A DNA stretch of 64,000 nucleotides from the NCBI RefSeq assembly GCF_902493215.1, contig NZ_CABUOL010000006.1:1-64000 (forward strand), in the 5' to 3' direction. Within the stretch, counting starts at the first letter, position 1. Each line of letters begins with the position of its first letter. The notes under the pieces are model-generated. The model made no database searches, was not told the origin of the DNA, and saw nothing but the letters and a program-made list of their open reading frames with translations. Below, piece by piece: positions 44,497 to 54,073 of the stretch. Origin of the DNA: an uncultured Mediterranea sp. (GTDB taxonomy: Bacteria > Bacteroidota > Bacteroidia > Bacteroidales > Bacteroidaceae). Both the position numbers and the translations under genes were made by a program.

Positions 44497-47400
44497 ATGA
44501 AAGGAAATATATTTATCAAACGGCCGGTGATGGCAATTTCCATCTCCGTCCTGATTTTTGCTATCGGCCTTATCTCTCTTTTTACACTGCCTGTGGAACA
44601 ATATCCCGATATTGCACCACCTACGGTATACGTGTCTGCCACTTATACGGGTGCCGATGCCGATGCCGTGATGAACGGTGTCATCATGCCGTTGGAGGAA
44701 AGCATCAACGGTGTAGAAAACATGATTTATATGACCTCGACAGCTACCAATAACGGTTCGGCTACCATACAGGTTTACTTCAAGCAAGGTACCGACCCCG
44801 ATATGGCGGCAGTGAACGTACAGAATCGTGTGACGCAGGCACAGGGATTGTTGCCGGCCGAGGTAACACAAATCGGTGTGACTACGCAGAAACGTCAGAC
44901 CAGTTTTCTCCAAATCAATTCATTGGTCTGCACCAACGGGCGTTACGACCAGGCATTTATCGGAAATTACCTTGACATCAATGTTGTGCCCCAGATCAAG
45001 CGTATTGCCGGTGTGGGCGATGTGATGGCAATGAATGCCCCCTACAGTATCCGTATCTGGATGAAGCCCGACCGCATGGCCCAGTACGGCCTGGTACCTT
45101 CGGACATCAGTGCAGTGCTGGCTATGCAGAACCTGGAGGCACCTACGGGCTCATTGGGCGAGAACTCGGATAATGTGTACCAGCTTACCATGAAGTATCG
45201 TGGCCGTCTGAAAGAAGTATCTGACTTTGAAAACATTGTTGTACGTGCGCAGGAAGACGGTTCTGTTCTTCGTCTGAAGGATGTGGCCGAAGTAGAGCTG
45301 GGTGCATTGAGCTATAGTTACCAGGGTGAGATGGACGGTAAGACAGCCATTGCCTTCATGGCCTTCCAGACAGCCGGATCGAACGCTACTGCCGTAAATG
45401 CCGAAATCTCGGCTTTGCTCGATGAACTGTCGAAAGATCTGCCCGAAGGATTGGAGTTTGTCAATCTGATGAGCTCCAATGACTTTTTGTATGCCTCCAT
45501 ATATAGTATTGTAGAGACCTTGGTGATTGCCATTATTCTGGTTATCCTGGTGGTATACTTCTTCTTGCAGGATTTCAAGAGTACGCTTATTCCTTCTATT
45601 TCTATCATTGTTTCGCTGGTAGGTACGTTTGCCTGTCTGATTGCCGCCGGATTCAGTTTGAACATCTTGACCATGTTTGCGTTGGTGCTGGCCATCGGTA
45701 CGGTGGTGGACGATGCCATTGTGGTGGTCGAGGCGGTGCAGGAGAAGTTCGATTCCGGCTACAAGTCGCCTTACCTTGCTACCAAAGATGCGATGGGCGA
45801 TGTGACAATGGCCATCATTTCCTGTACCTGTGTGTTCATGGCCGTGTTTATCCCTGTGACTTTCATGGGTGGTACATCCGGTGTTTTCTACACACAGTTC
45901 GGTATTACCATGGCTACCTCCGTAGGTCTTTCCATGATATGTGCCCTGACACTGTGCCCGGCATTGTGTGCTTTGCTGATGCGTCCTGCTTCGGGAACCA
46001 AAAGTGCCAAGAGTATCAATGGTCGTGTCCGTGCCGCCTACAACGCTTCTTATACCGCTTTGTTGGGCAAGTATAAGAAAGGAGTGATGTTTGCTATCCA
46101 CCATCGTTGGATGTGTTGGGCAGCTCTGGCAGCTGCTGCTGTACTGCTGGTATTCTTTATGAACACCACCAAAACGGGACTTGTACCACAGGAAGACCAG
46201 GGTACCATCATGGCCAATGTCAGCACGGCTCCGGGTAGTACACTGAAGGAGACTACCCAGGTATTGGATAAAGTGGATGCCATTCTGACCAATACTCCCG
46301 AAGTAGCCCACTTCCAGCGTGTAGCCGGTTACGGTTTCCTTTCAGGACAGGGTACGTCGTACGGTATGATTATCATCCGTCTGAAAGACTGGAGCGAACG
46401 TAGTGGCAGTGAACATTCGGCCGAAGCCGTGATGGGACGCCTCAATGCCCAGTTTGCCCAGATAAAGGATGCCCAGATATTCTGTTTCCAGACACCTATG
46501 ATTCCAGGCTACGGTATGGGTAACTCGGTGGAACTGAACATGCAGGACAAGACGGGTGGCGACATGACCACATTCTATCACGCCGTACTGCAGTATCTCG
46601 GTGCACTGAACCAGCGTCCGGAGGTAGCAATGGCTTATACGACCTATGCTGAGAACTTCCCGCAGATTTCGGTAGATGTAGATGCTGCCAAGTGTATGCG
46701 TGCTGGTATTTCACCCAACGAAGTGCTGAGCGTATTGGGTAGTTACTGTGGTGGTTCGTACGTGTCCAACTATAATAAGTTCGGCAAAATGTATCGTGTG
46801 ATGCTTCAGGCCGACCCCAAATACCGTTTGGACCAGATGGATCTGAGTAATATGTTTGTGCGCAACGGTACGGAGATGGCTCCTCTCAGCCAGTTCGTCA
46901 CGCTGACCAAGACCGAAGGTGCTGAAATCAAGAACCGTTTCAATCTGTTCAGTTCTATCTCTGTCAACGTGAATGTGGCCGAAGGTTATTCTACCGGTGA
47001 GGTACAGAAAGCGATATCCGAAGTGGCCGAACAGATGTTGCCTTCGGGCTACAGTTATGAGTATGGTGGCATTTCGCGTGAGGAGGCCAATACCAGCCAG
47101 TTCCAGACAGTGTTTATCTACGCTATTTGCGTCTTCCTGATTTACCTGATTCTGGCCTGTCTTTACGAGAGCTTCTTGGTACCGTTTGCCGTTATCCTCT
47201 CTGTGCCGTTCGGTATGTTCGGATCGTTCCTGTTTGCCAAGCTCTTCGGGTTGGAGAACAACATTTATATGCAGACAGGTATGATTATGCTTATCGGTCT
47301 GTTGGCCAAGACGGCCATCCTGATTACGGAGTTTGCCATCGAGCGCCGGCGCAAGGGCATGGGGCTTATCGAGTCGGCTTATGCAGCCGCACAGGTACGT

Positions 47401-47691
47401 TTCCGTCCTATCCTGATGACGGTACTTACCATGATTTTCGGTATGATTCCCTTGATGTTTTCTACAGGTGCGGGTGCCAATGGTAACTCTTCATTGGGTA
47501 CTACCGTCGTGGGTGGTATGCTTGTAGGAACTCTTGCACTGCTCTTTGTGGTGCCGGTGTTCTATATCGTCTTCGAATATATGCAGGAAAAGATCCGTCC
47601 GCATCAGGAACTGGAAGCCGATGCCCAAGTGCTGTTGGAGCGCGAAAGAAGCTTGGCCGAACGTAGTGGATTTAATGAGAAGGAGTCGTAA
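44497..47691 (+). CDS. RND multidrug efflux permease (HAE1/AcrB family)
   Basis: 1064 residues, full length for the AcrB/MexB family. It has the first TM with FIKRPVMAISISVLIFAIGL, the TM4 proton-relay acidic pair in LAIGTVVDDAIVVVEAV, two large periplasmic loops, and the TM10 lysine region MIGLLAKTAILITEFA. A proton-driven trimer that exports drugs, bile acids or detergents. It follows the adaptor by 94 bp and precedes the TolC-like gene by 28 bp. Confidence 0.95.
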   Translation: MKGNIFIKRPVMAISISVLIFAIGLISLFTLPVEQYPDIAPPTVYVSATYTGADADAVMNGVIMPLEESINGVENMIYMTSTATNNGSATIQVYFKQGTDPDMAAVNVQNRVTQAQGLLPAEVTQIGVTTQKRQTSFLQINSLVCTNGRYDQAFIGNYLDINVVPQIKRIAGVGDVMAMNAPYSIRIWMKPDRMAQYGLVPSDISAVLAMQNLEAPTGSLGENSDNVYQLTMKYRGRLKEVSDFENIVVRAQEDGSVLRLKDVAEVELGALSYSYQGEMDGKTAIAFMAFQTAGSNATAVNAEISALLDELSKDLPEGLEFVNLMSSNDFLYASIYSIVETLVIAIILVILVVYFFLQDFKSTLIPSISIIVSLVGTFACLIAAGFSLNILTMFALVLAIGTVVDDAIVVVEAVQEKFDSGYKSPYLATKDAMGDVTMAIISCTCVFMAVFIPVTFMGGTSGVFYTQFGITMATSVGLSMICALTLCPALCALLMRPASGTKSAKSINGRVRAAYNASYTALLGKYKKGVMFAIHHRWMCWAALAAAAVLLVFFMNTTKTGLVPQEDQGTIMANVSTAPGSTLKETTQVLDKVDAILTNTPEVAHFQRVAGYGFLSGQGTSYGMIIIRLKDWSERSGSEHSAEAVMGRLNAQFAQIKDAQIFCFQTPMIPGYGMGNSVELNMQDKTGGDMTTFYHAVLQYLGALNQRPEVAMAYTTYAENFPQISVDVDAAKCMRAGISPNEVLSVLGSYCGGSYVSNYNKFGKMYRVMLQADPKYRLDQMDLSNMFVRNGTEMAPLSQFVTLTKTEGAEIKNRFNLFSSISVNVNVAEGYSTGEVQKAISEVAEQMLPSGYSYEYGGISREEANTSQFQTVFIYAICVFLIYLILACLYESFLVPFAVILSVPFGMFGSFLFAKLFGLENNIYMQTGMIMLIGLLAKTAILITEFAIERRRKGMGLIESAYAAAQVRFRPILMTVLTMIFGMIPLMFSTGAGANGNSSLGTTVVGGMLVGTLALLFVVPVFYIVFEYMQEKIRPHQELEADAQVLLERERSLAERSGFNEKES

Positions 47692-47719
47692 TTCTTAAAA
47701 AAACAATCCGTCAACAAAT

Positions 47720-49081
47720 ATGAAGAAACTTATCTTATTTTCAACCGCTGCTGCGTTGTTAAGCAGTTGCGGTATATACACCAAGTATAAGCCGGCCGAG
47801 ACTGTACCCGACAATCTTTACGGAGAGATATTCACCACCGAAGATACGACCAGCCTTGGCAGTGTAGATTGGCACGAACTCTTCACCGACCCGCACTTGC
47901 AGGCTTATATTGAACAGGGGTTGTCGAACAACACCGATTATCTGTCTGCACAGCTTCGTATAAAGGAAGCGGAGGCTACTCTGCTTTCGTCCAAACTGGC
48001 TTATCTGCCTTCATTTGCCCTGGCTCCGCAGGGGACTGTCAGCAGTTTCGACGGCGGAAAGGCTGCACAGACCTATTCGCTGCCTGTTACTGCCAGTTGG
48101 GAGGTCGATATCTTTGGGAAGATGCGTAACAACAAGCGGCAGGCACAGGCTCTCTATGCTCAGAGTCTGGATTACAAGCAGGCCGTCCGTACACAGCTCA
48201 TAGCCGGTATTGCGAATACTTATTATACGTTGCTGATGCTCGACGACCAGCTGCTCCTTTCGCAGGAGACGGCTAAGGCATGGGAGGAAACAGTTCGTTC
48301 TACCCGCGCCTTGATGAATGCCGGAAAGGCAGACGAGGCGGCTGTGGCACAGATGGAAGCAGCCTGTTACGAGGTACAGGCTTCTGTGCTCGACCTGAAG
48401 GAGCAGATCAATCAGGCGGAAAACAGTCTTGCCTTGTTGCTGGCCGAAACGCCCCGCTCTTATGAACGGGGTACGCTGGCCGATATGAAAATGCCTGATG
48501 AACTGTCTGCAGGTGTCCCCATGCAGTTGCTCGCCAATCGTCCTGATGTACGTATGGCCGAACGTTCTTTGGAGGCGGCTTTCTATGCAACGAATGCCGC
48601 ACGTTCGGCATTTTATCCTTCCATTACGTTGAGTGGAAGTGCCGGATGGACCAATTCGGCCGGATCAATGATAGTCAACCCCGGCAAGTTTCTTGCCTCG
48701 GCCGTCGGTTCGCTTACTCAGCCGCTCTTTGCCCGTGGACAATTGCTCGGTCAGCTGAAAATCAGCAAGGCGCAACAGGAAGAAGCTTCGCTCGCTTTCC
48801 AACAGACATTGCTGAATGCAGGCAGCGAAGTGAACGATGCATTGACAGCCTGGCAGACCAGCCGTGACAAGAGCCTGTTGCTGGACAGGCAGGTGGCTTC
48901 TTTGCAAAAAGCCGTAAAGAGTACTTCACTGCTTATGGAACATGGTACTACAACTTATTTGGAGGTACTTACTGCAAAGCAGAATCTGCTTATGGCCCAA
49001 CTGACCCAAACAGCCAATCGCTTTAGTGAAATACAGAGTGTGATTACTCTTTATTGTGCATTGGGTGGAGGAAAGGAATAA
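47720..49081 (+). CDS. TolC-like outer-membrane efflux lipoprotein
   Basis: 453 residues. A lipoprotein signal (lipobox LLSSC) leads to two tandem OEP (outer-membrane efflux protein) repeats. Conserved are SLGSVDWHELFTDPHLQAYIEQGLSNN, the WEVDIFGKMRN motif and the second-repeat LLANRPDVRMAERSLEAAF. This is the outer channel of the RND pump, of the NodT/OprM type. Last gene of the operon, followed by a terminator. Confidence 0.94.
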   Translation: MKKLILFSTAAALLSSCGIYTKYKPAETVPDNLYGEIFTTEDTTSLGSVDWHELFTDPHLQAYIEQGLSNNTDYLSAQLRIKEAEATLLSSKLAYLPSFALAPQGTVSSFDGGKAAQTYSLPVTASWEVDIFGKMRNNKRQAQALYAQSLDYKQAVRTQLIAGIANTYYTLLMLDDQLLLSQETAKAWEETVRSTRALMNAGKADEAAVAQMEAACYEVQASVLDLKEQINQAENSLALLLAETPRSYERGTLADMKMPDELSAGVPMQLLANRPDVRMAERSLEAAFYATNAARSAFYPSITLSGSAGWTNSAGSMIVNPGKFLASAVGSLTQPLFARGQLLGQLKISKAQQEEASLAFQQTLLNAGSEVNDALTAWQTSRDKSLLLDRQVASLQKAVKSTSLLMEHGTTTYLEVLTAKQNLLMAQLTQTANRFSEIQSVITLYCALGGGKE

Positions 49082-49113
49082 TATACTCTCTTTATACTTA
49101 TCCATATGAAAAT

Positions 49114-49157
49114 GAGCCATCCTCAGAAGTGATTTCTAGGGATGGCTCTCTTTTTGT
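49114..49157 (+). terminator. Intrinsic terminator of the RND efflux operon
   Basis: A 9-bp perfect stem (49114-49122 with 49140-49148) followed by TCTTTTTGTCTT, 33 bp after the stop of the TolC-like gene. Confidence 0.85.
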
Positions 49158-49173
49158 CTTTGGTAGAAGCCGG

Positions 49174-50670
49174 TTATTGATATTGTGCCCAGTCGGTATT
49201 TCTCATATCACCGCTCTTGGCCAGTTCGGCGTGCATGCCCAGGGCAGCACGGATGGCGTGCGGAGTCTGCGACTTGCCGTCGGTCAGCTTCAGGTAATCC
49301 CACAACAGGTTCTTGTAGTCGGGATGTACACAGTTCTCGATGATGGCCTGTGCACGTTCCTTCGGGCTCTTGCCACGCAGGTCGGCCACACCTTGTTCGG
49401 TCACGATGATGTTGACGTCGTGTTCCGTATGGTCGTGGTGTGAAATCATCGGTACAATGGCGCTGATCTTGCCTTCCTTGGCCACAGAGGGACAGGTGAA
49501 GATCGAGATGTAGGCATTGCGCGTGAAGTCGCCGCTGCCGCCGATGCCGTTCATCATCTTGGTACCTCCGATGTGTGTGGAGTTGACGTTGCCGTAAAGG
49601 TCGGCCTCGATGGCTGTATTGATGGAGATGATACCCAACCGGCGTACCACTTCGGGGCTGTTGGAAATTTCGGACGGGCGGAGTACCAGTTTGTCGCGGA
49701 AGAAGTCCATGTCGTCGTAGATGCCCTGCAGGCAGTCGTTGGTGACGGTGAGCGAGCAGGCGCTGCCGAACTTGATGCGTCCTTCACGGATGAGGCCGAT
49801 AACGGAGTTCTGGATAACCTCGGTGTACATTTCGAAGGGCGGGATGGTCTTGTCGTGACCCAGGGCGCTGAGCACGGCATTGGCGATGTTTCCTACACCG
49901 CTCTGCAAAGGCAGGAAGGTGGAGGGGATGATGCCCCGTTTCATATCGGCTACCAGGAAGTCGGCCACGTTCTGTCCGATTTTGTCGGTCAGCGGATCGG
50001 CGGCGGCAAACGAACGGGCTTCGTCGGGCCAGTTGGTTTCTACCACGCCCACAATTTTCTTGGGATCTACCTGTATGTAGGGAGTTCCGATGCGGTCGCT
50101 GGGCTTGTAGATAGGTATCTCGCGGCGGTAAGGCGGATCGAGCGGTTCGTATACGTCGTGCAGACCCATGGCAGCCTTGCTGTGGGCAGCATTCAGTTCG
50201 ATAATGATTTTATCGGCCATGCGGCAGACGGTAGGTGCGATACCTCCGGCAGCGGTCAGGTAGATTTTGCCGTCGGGAGTCACTTCGCAAGCCTCGATGA
50301 TAGCAATGTCTACTTTGCCCATGAAGCCGTAGCGCAGTTCCTGAGCCATCTGAGAGAGGTGAATGTCGTTGTAGGCTATTTCGCCGTTGTTCACAGCCTT
50401 GCGGAAGTCGGCGTTGGTTGTATAGGGGGCGCGGTAGCGGATGGCTTTGGCGCGCGACAATACGCCGTCGCACGAGTCACCGGTCGACGCACCTGTAAAG
50501 ATTCCCACCTGGAAAGGATTTCCTTTGGCATGTTCCGCTTCTGCGATTTTGGCCAGTTCGGCCGTTACGGCCTTGGCTGTTCCTGCGGGAGTAAATCCGC
50601 TCAGGCCGATGTTGTAGCCATGTTTGATAAGACTGGCAGCTTCGGCTGCCGAAATGTAGTTGAATGCCAT
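49174..50670 (-). CDS. Acetyl-CoA hydrolase/transferase family protein (probable succinate/acetate CoA-transferase)
   Basis: 498 residues, the class I CoA-transferase type related to succinyl-CoA:acetate CoA-transferase. Conserved blocks are GYNIGLSGFTPAGTAKAV, FTGASTGDSCDG, LQSGVGNIANAVL, the EADLYGNVNSTH segment and GIGGSGDFTRNAY. In Bacteroides such an enzyme would move CoA between succinate or propionate and acetate during fermentation. The exact acceptor cannot be read from the sequence. No partner genes are adjacent. Confidence 0.9.
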   Translation of the reverse strand: MAFNYISAAEAASLIKHGYNIGLSGFTPAGTAKAVTAELAKIAEAEHAKGNPFQVGIFTGASTGDSCDGVLSRAKAIRYRAPYTTNADFRKAVNNGEIAYNDIHLSQMAQELRYGFMGKVDIAIIEACEVTPDGKIYLTAAGGIAPTVCRMADKIIIELNAAHSKAAMGLHDVYEPLDPPYRREIPIYKPSDRIGTPYIQVDPKKIVGVVETNWPDEARSFAAADPLTDKIGQNVADFLVADMKRGIIPSTFLPLQSGVGNIANAVLSALGHDKTIPPFEMYTEVIQNSVIGLIREGRIKFGSACSLTVTNDCLQGIYDDMDFFRDKLVLRPSEISNSPEVVRRLGIISINTAIEADLYGNVNSTHIGGTKMMNGIGGSGDFTRNAYISIFTCPSVAKEGKISAIVPMISHHDHTEHDVNIIVTEQGVADLRGKSPKERAQAIIENCVHPDYKNLLWDYLKLTDGKSQTPHAIRAALGMHAELAKSGDMRNTDWAQYQ

Positions 50671-50737
50671 AATTCTATATCATTACTTTCTTTTAAAATA
50701 TTGTTTTTTTGAGTTTAACTGTATGTCGTATTGTTTC

Positions 50738-51151
50738 TCAATATTTCCTCTGCAAGATTTCCGACCAGATGATTCCCCTGCGTATTTCTTCTATCGACTG
50801 GATGTCGATATCGGGAGATGCATCTTCGGATTCGGGTCTGTTGTTTGTTTGTGGAGTCTGTATTGTCGGCTGGGTACGGGGCGCGTTTGGCTGCGTCTCA
50901 TGGTTTTTCGGGATGAAAGGCTTGGCAGCCTGCTTGCGTTTTTTGTTTTTGGGTTGTCTCTCTTCAGGCTGTACGGGCGGGATTGGAATGCCTTCCCAAC
51001 TCTCTGGCAGTGGGTGAGTTGGGCGGGGATGAGGCATGTCATCTTCATCTTCGGGAGAGACCGTCTGGTGCCGGGCTTCCTTTTTGGCCTGTTTGACGAA
51101 TCCGATGATGATGACACCTGCCACTAGCAGAAATTTTAAGAGATCTTCCAT
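50738..51151 (-). CDS. Small membrane-anchored proline-rich protein
   Basis: 137 residues. One N-terminal membrane helix (about 4-19) is followed by a hydrophilic, proline-rich linker and a short C-terminal block EEIRRGIIWSEILQRKY that looks conserved. I do not recognise a named family. The tail may be a docking peptide. A -7 element (TATCTTTG on the minus strand, 51177-51184) is 25 bp upstream. It may be read through into the CoA-transferase gene 67 bp downstream. Confidence 0.6.
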   Translation of the reverse strand: MEDLLKFLLVAGVIIIGFVKQAKKEARHQTVSPEDEDDMPHPRPTHPLPESWEGIPIPPVQPEERQPKNKKRKQAAKPFIPKNHETQPNAPRTQPTIQTPQTNNRPESEDASPDIDIQSIEEIRRGIIWSEILQRKY

Positions 51152-51176
51152 ACTCAGGGTGTGTTAATTCTACCGC

Positions 51177-51184
51177 CAAAGATA
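51177..51184 (-). promoter_or_regulatory. -7 promoter element of the proline-rich protein gene
   Basis: Minus-strand TATCTTTG, 25 bp before the start, with a TTG about 21 bases further upstream. Confidence 0.45.
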
Positions 51185-51219
51185 ACCAAATTATCTGATT
51201 ATAGCCAATAAAAGGGCAA

Positions 51220-51314
51220 TAAAAAAGGGTAGCTTCACAGCTCCCCTAATTTTTTTAACCTAAACCTTAACTATGAAAAAATCTAATGTTTTTTTTCGAT
51301 GCATAAATTTGTGA
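51220..51314 (+). other. Hairpin plus 13-codon mini-ORF in the 532-bp gap before miaB
   Basis: A hairpin (stem 51226-51234 with 51239-51247, one mismatch, loop TCAC) is flanked by A6 on the left and TAAT7 on the right, so it could terminate in either direction. It is followed by a short frame at 51273-51314 beginning ATGAAAAAATCT, a start typical of exported proteins, that ends after 13 codons. It could be a leader peptide or a gene remnant. Nothing else is seen in the gap except the two promoters. Confidence 0.3.
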
Positions 51315-51643
51315 ATTTTGCCGATAATCTCCAAACATACTTTCTAAATTGTTCACTGTATTAATTATAATTAACGTTTTTATTCGAAATTATAGGGAAA
51401 AAGGTCTTGTGTGGGCACACAAAGAACGGATTTAAGCTTATTCCTGTTTTTTCTCTTGCAAGAAAATTCTCCTTTCAAGTTGCGAAAACGCTTTGGAGGG
51501 AGCCGGAAGTCTGAGACTTCGTCAGGAAAGTTGCTGCCGGCTTTCGGTGTGGGCATGGGATGGAAGCATGGTGAAATGCCTGTTTGGTGCCTTCTTTTAT
51601 CTTTTCTTATTTTAAATAATGTGGTACTTCCCCGGGTTTGCAC

Positions 51644-51651
51644 TATCTTTG
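51644..51651 (+). promoter_or_regulatory. -7 promoter element of miaB
   Basis: TATCTTTG, 32 bp before the miaB start. Confidence 0.5.
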
Positions 51652-51683
51652 TCGCCCGAACGAACTAATATACATTTATTTAT

Positions 51684-53057
51684 ATGGAAAAGAAGATGGG
51701 AGCAGACTTTAAATCTGCGACTGCCGACAGTGAAAAGAAACTGTTTATCGAGACGTACGGCTGCCAGATGAACGTGGCCGACAGTGAAGTAATTGCCTCT
51801 GTGATGCAGATGGCGGGGTATGGTATGGCCGAGACGCTGGACGATGCCGACGCGGTGTTCATGAACACCTGTTCCATCCGCGACAACGCCGAGCAGAAGA
51901 TATTGAACCGACTGGAGTTCTTCCATTCGCTCAAGAAGAAGCGGCCGCACCTCATTGTGGGTGTCCTGGGCTGCATGGCCGAGCGTGTGAAGGACGACCT
52001 CATCGAACATCATCATGTGGACCTTGTCGTAGGTCCTGATGCCTACCTGACGTTGCCCGAACTGATTGCCTCCGTCGAGGCGGGCGAGAAGGCTATCAAT
52101 GTGGAGCTTTCGACTACGGAAACCTATCGTGACGTCATTCCCTCGCGCATCTGCGGCAACCACATTTCGGGTTTCGTGTCCATTATGCGCGGGTGCAACA
52201 ATTTCTGTACCTACTGCATCGTGCCCTACACCCGCGGACGCGAACGCAGCCGCGATGTGGAGAGCATCCTGCGCGAAGTGGCCGACCTGCAGCAGAAAGG
52301 CTACAAGGAAGTGACCCTGCTGGGGCAGAACGTCAACTCCTACCGCTTCGAGCGGCCCGACGGCGAAGTCATCACCTTCCCCACATTGCTGCGCACGGTG
52401 GCTCAGGCCGCTCCTTCGATGCGCATCCGCTTCACTACCTCGCATCCCAAGGATATGAGCGACGAGACGCTGTACGTCATTGCCGAGGAACCCAACGTGT
52501 GCCGCCACATCCACCTGCCCGTGCAGAGTGGCAGCAGCCGCATCCTGAAGCTGATGAACCGCAAGTACGACCGCGAGTGGTATCTGGAGCGTGTGGCCGC
52601 CATCCGCCGCATCATCCCCGACTGCGGGCTTTCGACCGACATCTTCAGCGGCTTCCACAGCGAGACGGAGGAAGACCACCAGCAGTCGCTTTCGCTGATG
52701 GAGGAGTGCGCCTACGACTCCGCCTTCATGTTCAAGTACAGCGAGCGCCCCGGTACCTATGCCTCCAAGCACCTGCCCGACGACATTCCCGAAGAGGTGA
52801 AAATCCGCCGTCTGAACGAAATCATCGCCTTGCAGAACCGCCTCTCGGCCGAAGCCAACGCGCGTTGCGTGGGCAAGACCTACGAGGTGCTGGTCGAGGG
52901 CGTGTCGAAGCGCAGCCGCGACCAGCTCTTCGGCCGCACGGAGCAGAACCGCGTGGTGGTGTTCGACCGTGGTACGCACCGCGTGGGCGACTTGGTGACG
53001 GTGCGCATCACTGGCTCCAGCTCGGCCACGCTGTTGGGCGAAGAAGTTGCTCGATGA
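51684..53057 (+). CDS. miaB: tRNA-2-methylthio-N6-dimethylallyladenosine synthase
   Basis: 457 residues. Radical SAM methylthiotransferase acting on A37 of tRNAs that read UNN codons. The N-terminal UPF0004 domain has three cluster cysteines (TYGCQMN, NTCSIR, GCMAE). The radical SAM motif is C171NNFC175TYC178, followed by PYTRGRERSR. The C-terminal TRAM domain is about residues 385-450. Standard MiaB length; apparently transcribed alone. Confidence 0.96.
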   Translation: MEKKMGADFKSATADSEKKLFIETYGCQMNVADSEVIASVMQMAGYGMAETLDDADAVFMNTCSIRDNAEQKILNRLEFFHSLKKKRPHLIVGVLGCMAERVKDDLIEHHHVDLVVGPDAYLTLPELIASVEAGEKAINVELSTTETYRDVIPSRICGNHISGFVSIMRGCNNFCTYCIVPYTRGRERSRDVESILREVADLQQKGYKEVTLLGQNVNSYRFERPDGEVITFPTLLRTVAQAAPSMRIRFTTSHPKDMSDETLYVIAEEPNVCRHIHLPVQSGSSRILKLMNRKYDREWYLERVAAIRRIIPDCGLSTDIFSGFHSETEEDHQQSLSLMEECAYDSAFMFKYSERPGTYASKHLPDDIPEEVKIRRLNEIIALQNRLSAEANARCVGKTYEVLVEGVSKRSRDQLFGRTEQNRVVVFDRGTHRVGDLVTVRITGSSSATLLGEEVAR

Positions 53058-53111
53058 ACAAACTTTACAAATAAGCGGTTCCTCGGGCCGTGGGTCCCGA
53101 AGCCGTGAAAA

Positions 53112-53196
53112 GATGGGTTTCAATCCCAGGGGGCTTATGTTTCAAACATTCGGGGTCTATGTTTCAAACATAAGCCCCCTATGTTTCAAACATAGA
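53112..53196. repeat. 22-bp-period intergenic repeat array, site 4 (4 units)
   Basis: In the 329-bp gap between miaB and the aquaporin gene. The G of the GTTTCAA core falls at 53117, 53139, 53161 and 53183, an exact 22-bp period. The last two units contain the dyad ATGTTTCAAACAT. Over about 70 bases this array is a near copy of the one at 19.8 kb, although the flanking genes are unrelated. Apart from the array, I see nothing else in the gap. Confidence 0.75.
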
Positions 53197-53386
53197 AACA
53201 TCTTCCTCTAAAAAGGCTTTCCGGCCTGTTTCCTCCATTATTTCTCTTGCCTGGTTATAATTCATTACAAATCGGAAAATGCGGAATGTTAAAGTGTATC
53301 CCGCCTGAATCTGTTTATCAGGAAAATGCTTATATTTAAGGGATTTATTCTTGGAAAGATATGTCTAACCCTTAAAATCGAAGTGT

Positions 53387-54070
53387 ATGAGGAAGTATCT
53401 GGCAGAGATGATAGGCACGATGGTGCTTGTCTTGATGGGATGCGGCAGCGCCGTATTCGCAGGTAATGCAGCCGACACCGTGGGTGCCGGAGTAGGAACT
53501 TTGGGAGTAGCCCTGGCTTTCGGCTTGTCTGTAGTGGCCATGGCCTATACGATTGGAAGTATTTCGGGATGCCACATCAATCCTGCCATTACGCTGGGAG
53601 TGTGGATGTCGGGACGCATGAGCAGCCGGGATGCTTCGATGTACATGATTTTTCAGGTAGTGGGCGCCCTTATCGGTTCGTTCATACTGGCGTTGCTGGT
53701 GTCGTCGGGCGGATTCGACGGACCTACGACCACCGGCTCCAATACGTTCGATCCGGGCGAGACGGGGCAGGCATTCATTGCCGAAGCCGTGTTTACCTTT
53801 ATCTTTGTACTGGTAGTGCTTGGCTCGACCGACGAAAAGGGCGGTGCGGGCAATCTGGCCGGCTTGGCCATTGGCTTGACGCTGGTGCTCATCCACATCG
53901 TCTGCATTCCCATTACAGGCACGTCGGTCAATCCGGCCCGAAGCATCGGTCCCGCTTTGCTCGAAGGCGGACAGGCACTTTCGCAGCTGTGGCTCTTCAT
54001 CGTGGCTCCGTTTGTGGGTGCTGCGTGCAGTGCGCTGGTGTGGAAGTTCTTTGCGGCAGGCCGCAAGTAG
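53387..54070 (+). CDS. aqpZ: Aquaporin (MIP family, AqpZ-like)
   Basis: 227 residues, six membrane helices plus two half-helices. The NPA boxes are at N65-P-A67 (CHINPAITLG) and N182-P-A184 (TSVNPARSIGPAL). The Arg after the second NPA and the small pore residues fit a water channel rather than a glycerol facilitator. It forms tetramers in the inner membrane. Apparently a single-gene unit, convergent with the acyltransferase gene. Confidence 0.93.
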   Translation: MRKYLAEMIGTMVLVLMGCGSAVFAGNAADTVGAGVGTLGVALAFGLSVVAMAYTIGSISGCHINPAITLGVWMSGRMSSRDASMYMIFQVVGALIGSFILALLVSSGGFDGPTTTGSNTFDPGETGQAFIAEAVFTFIFVLVVLGSTDEKGGAGNLAGLAIGLTLVLIHIVCIPITGTSVNPARSIGPALLEGGQALSQLWLFIVAPFVGAACSALVWKFFAAGRK

Positions 54071-54073
54071 TCT

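Noticed and set aside
51612..53123. 503-residue open frame on the minus strand
   Set aside because: Antisense to miaB; the miaB frame carries all expected motifs.
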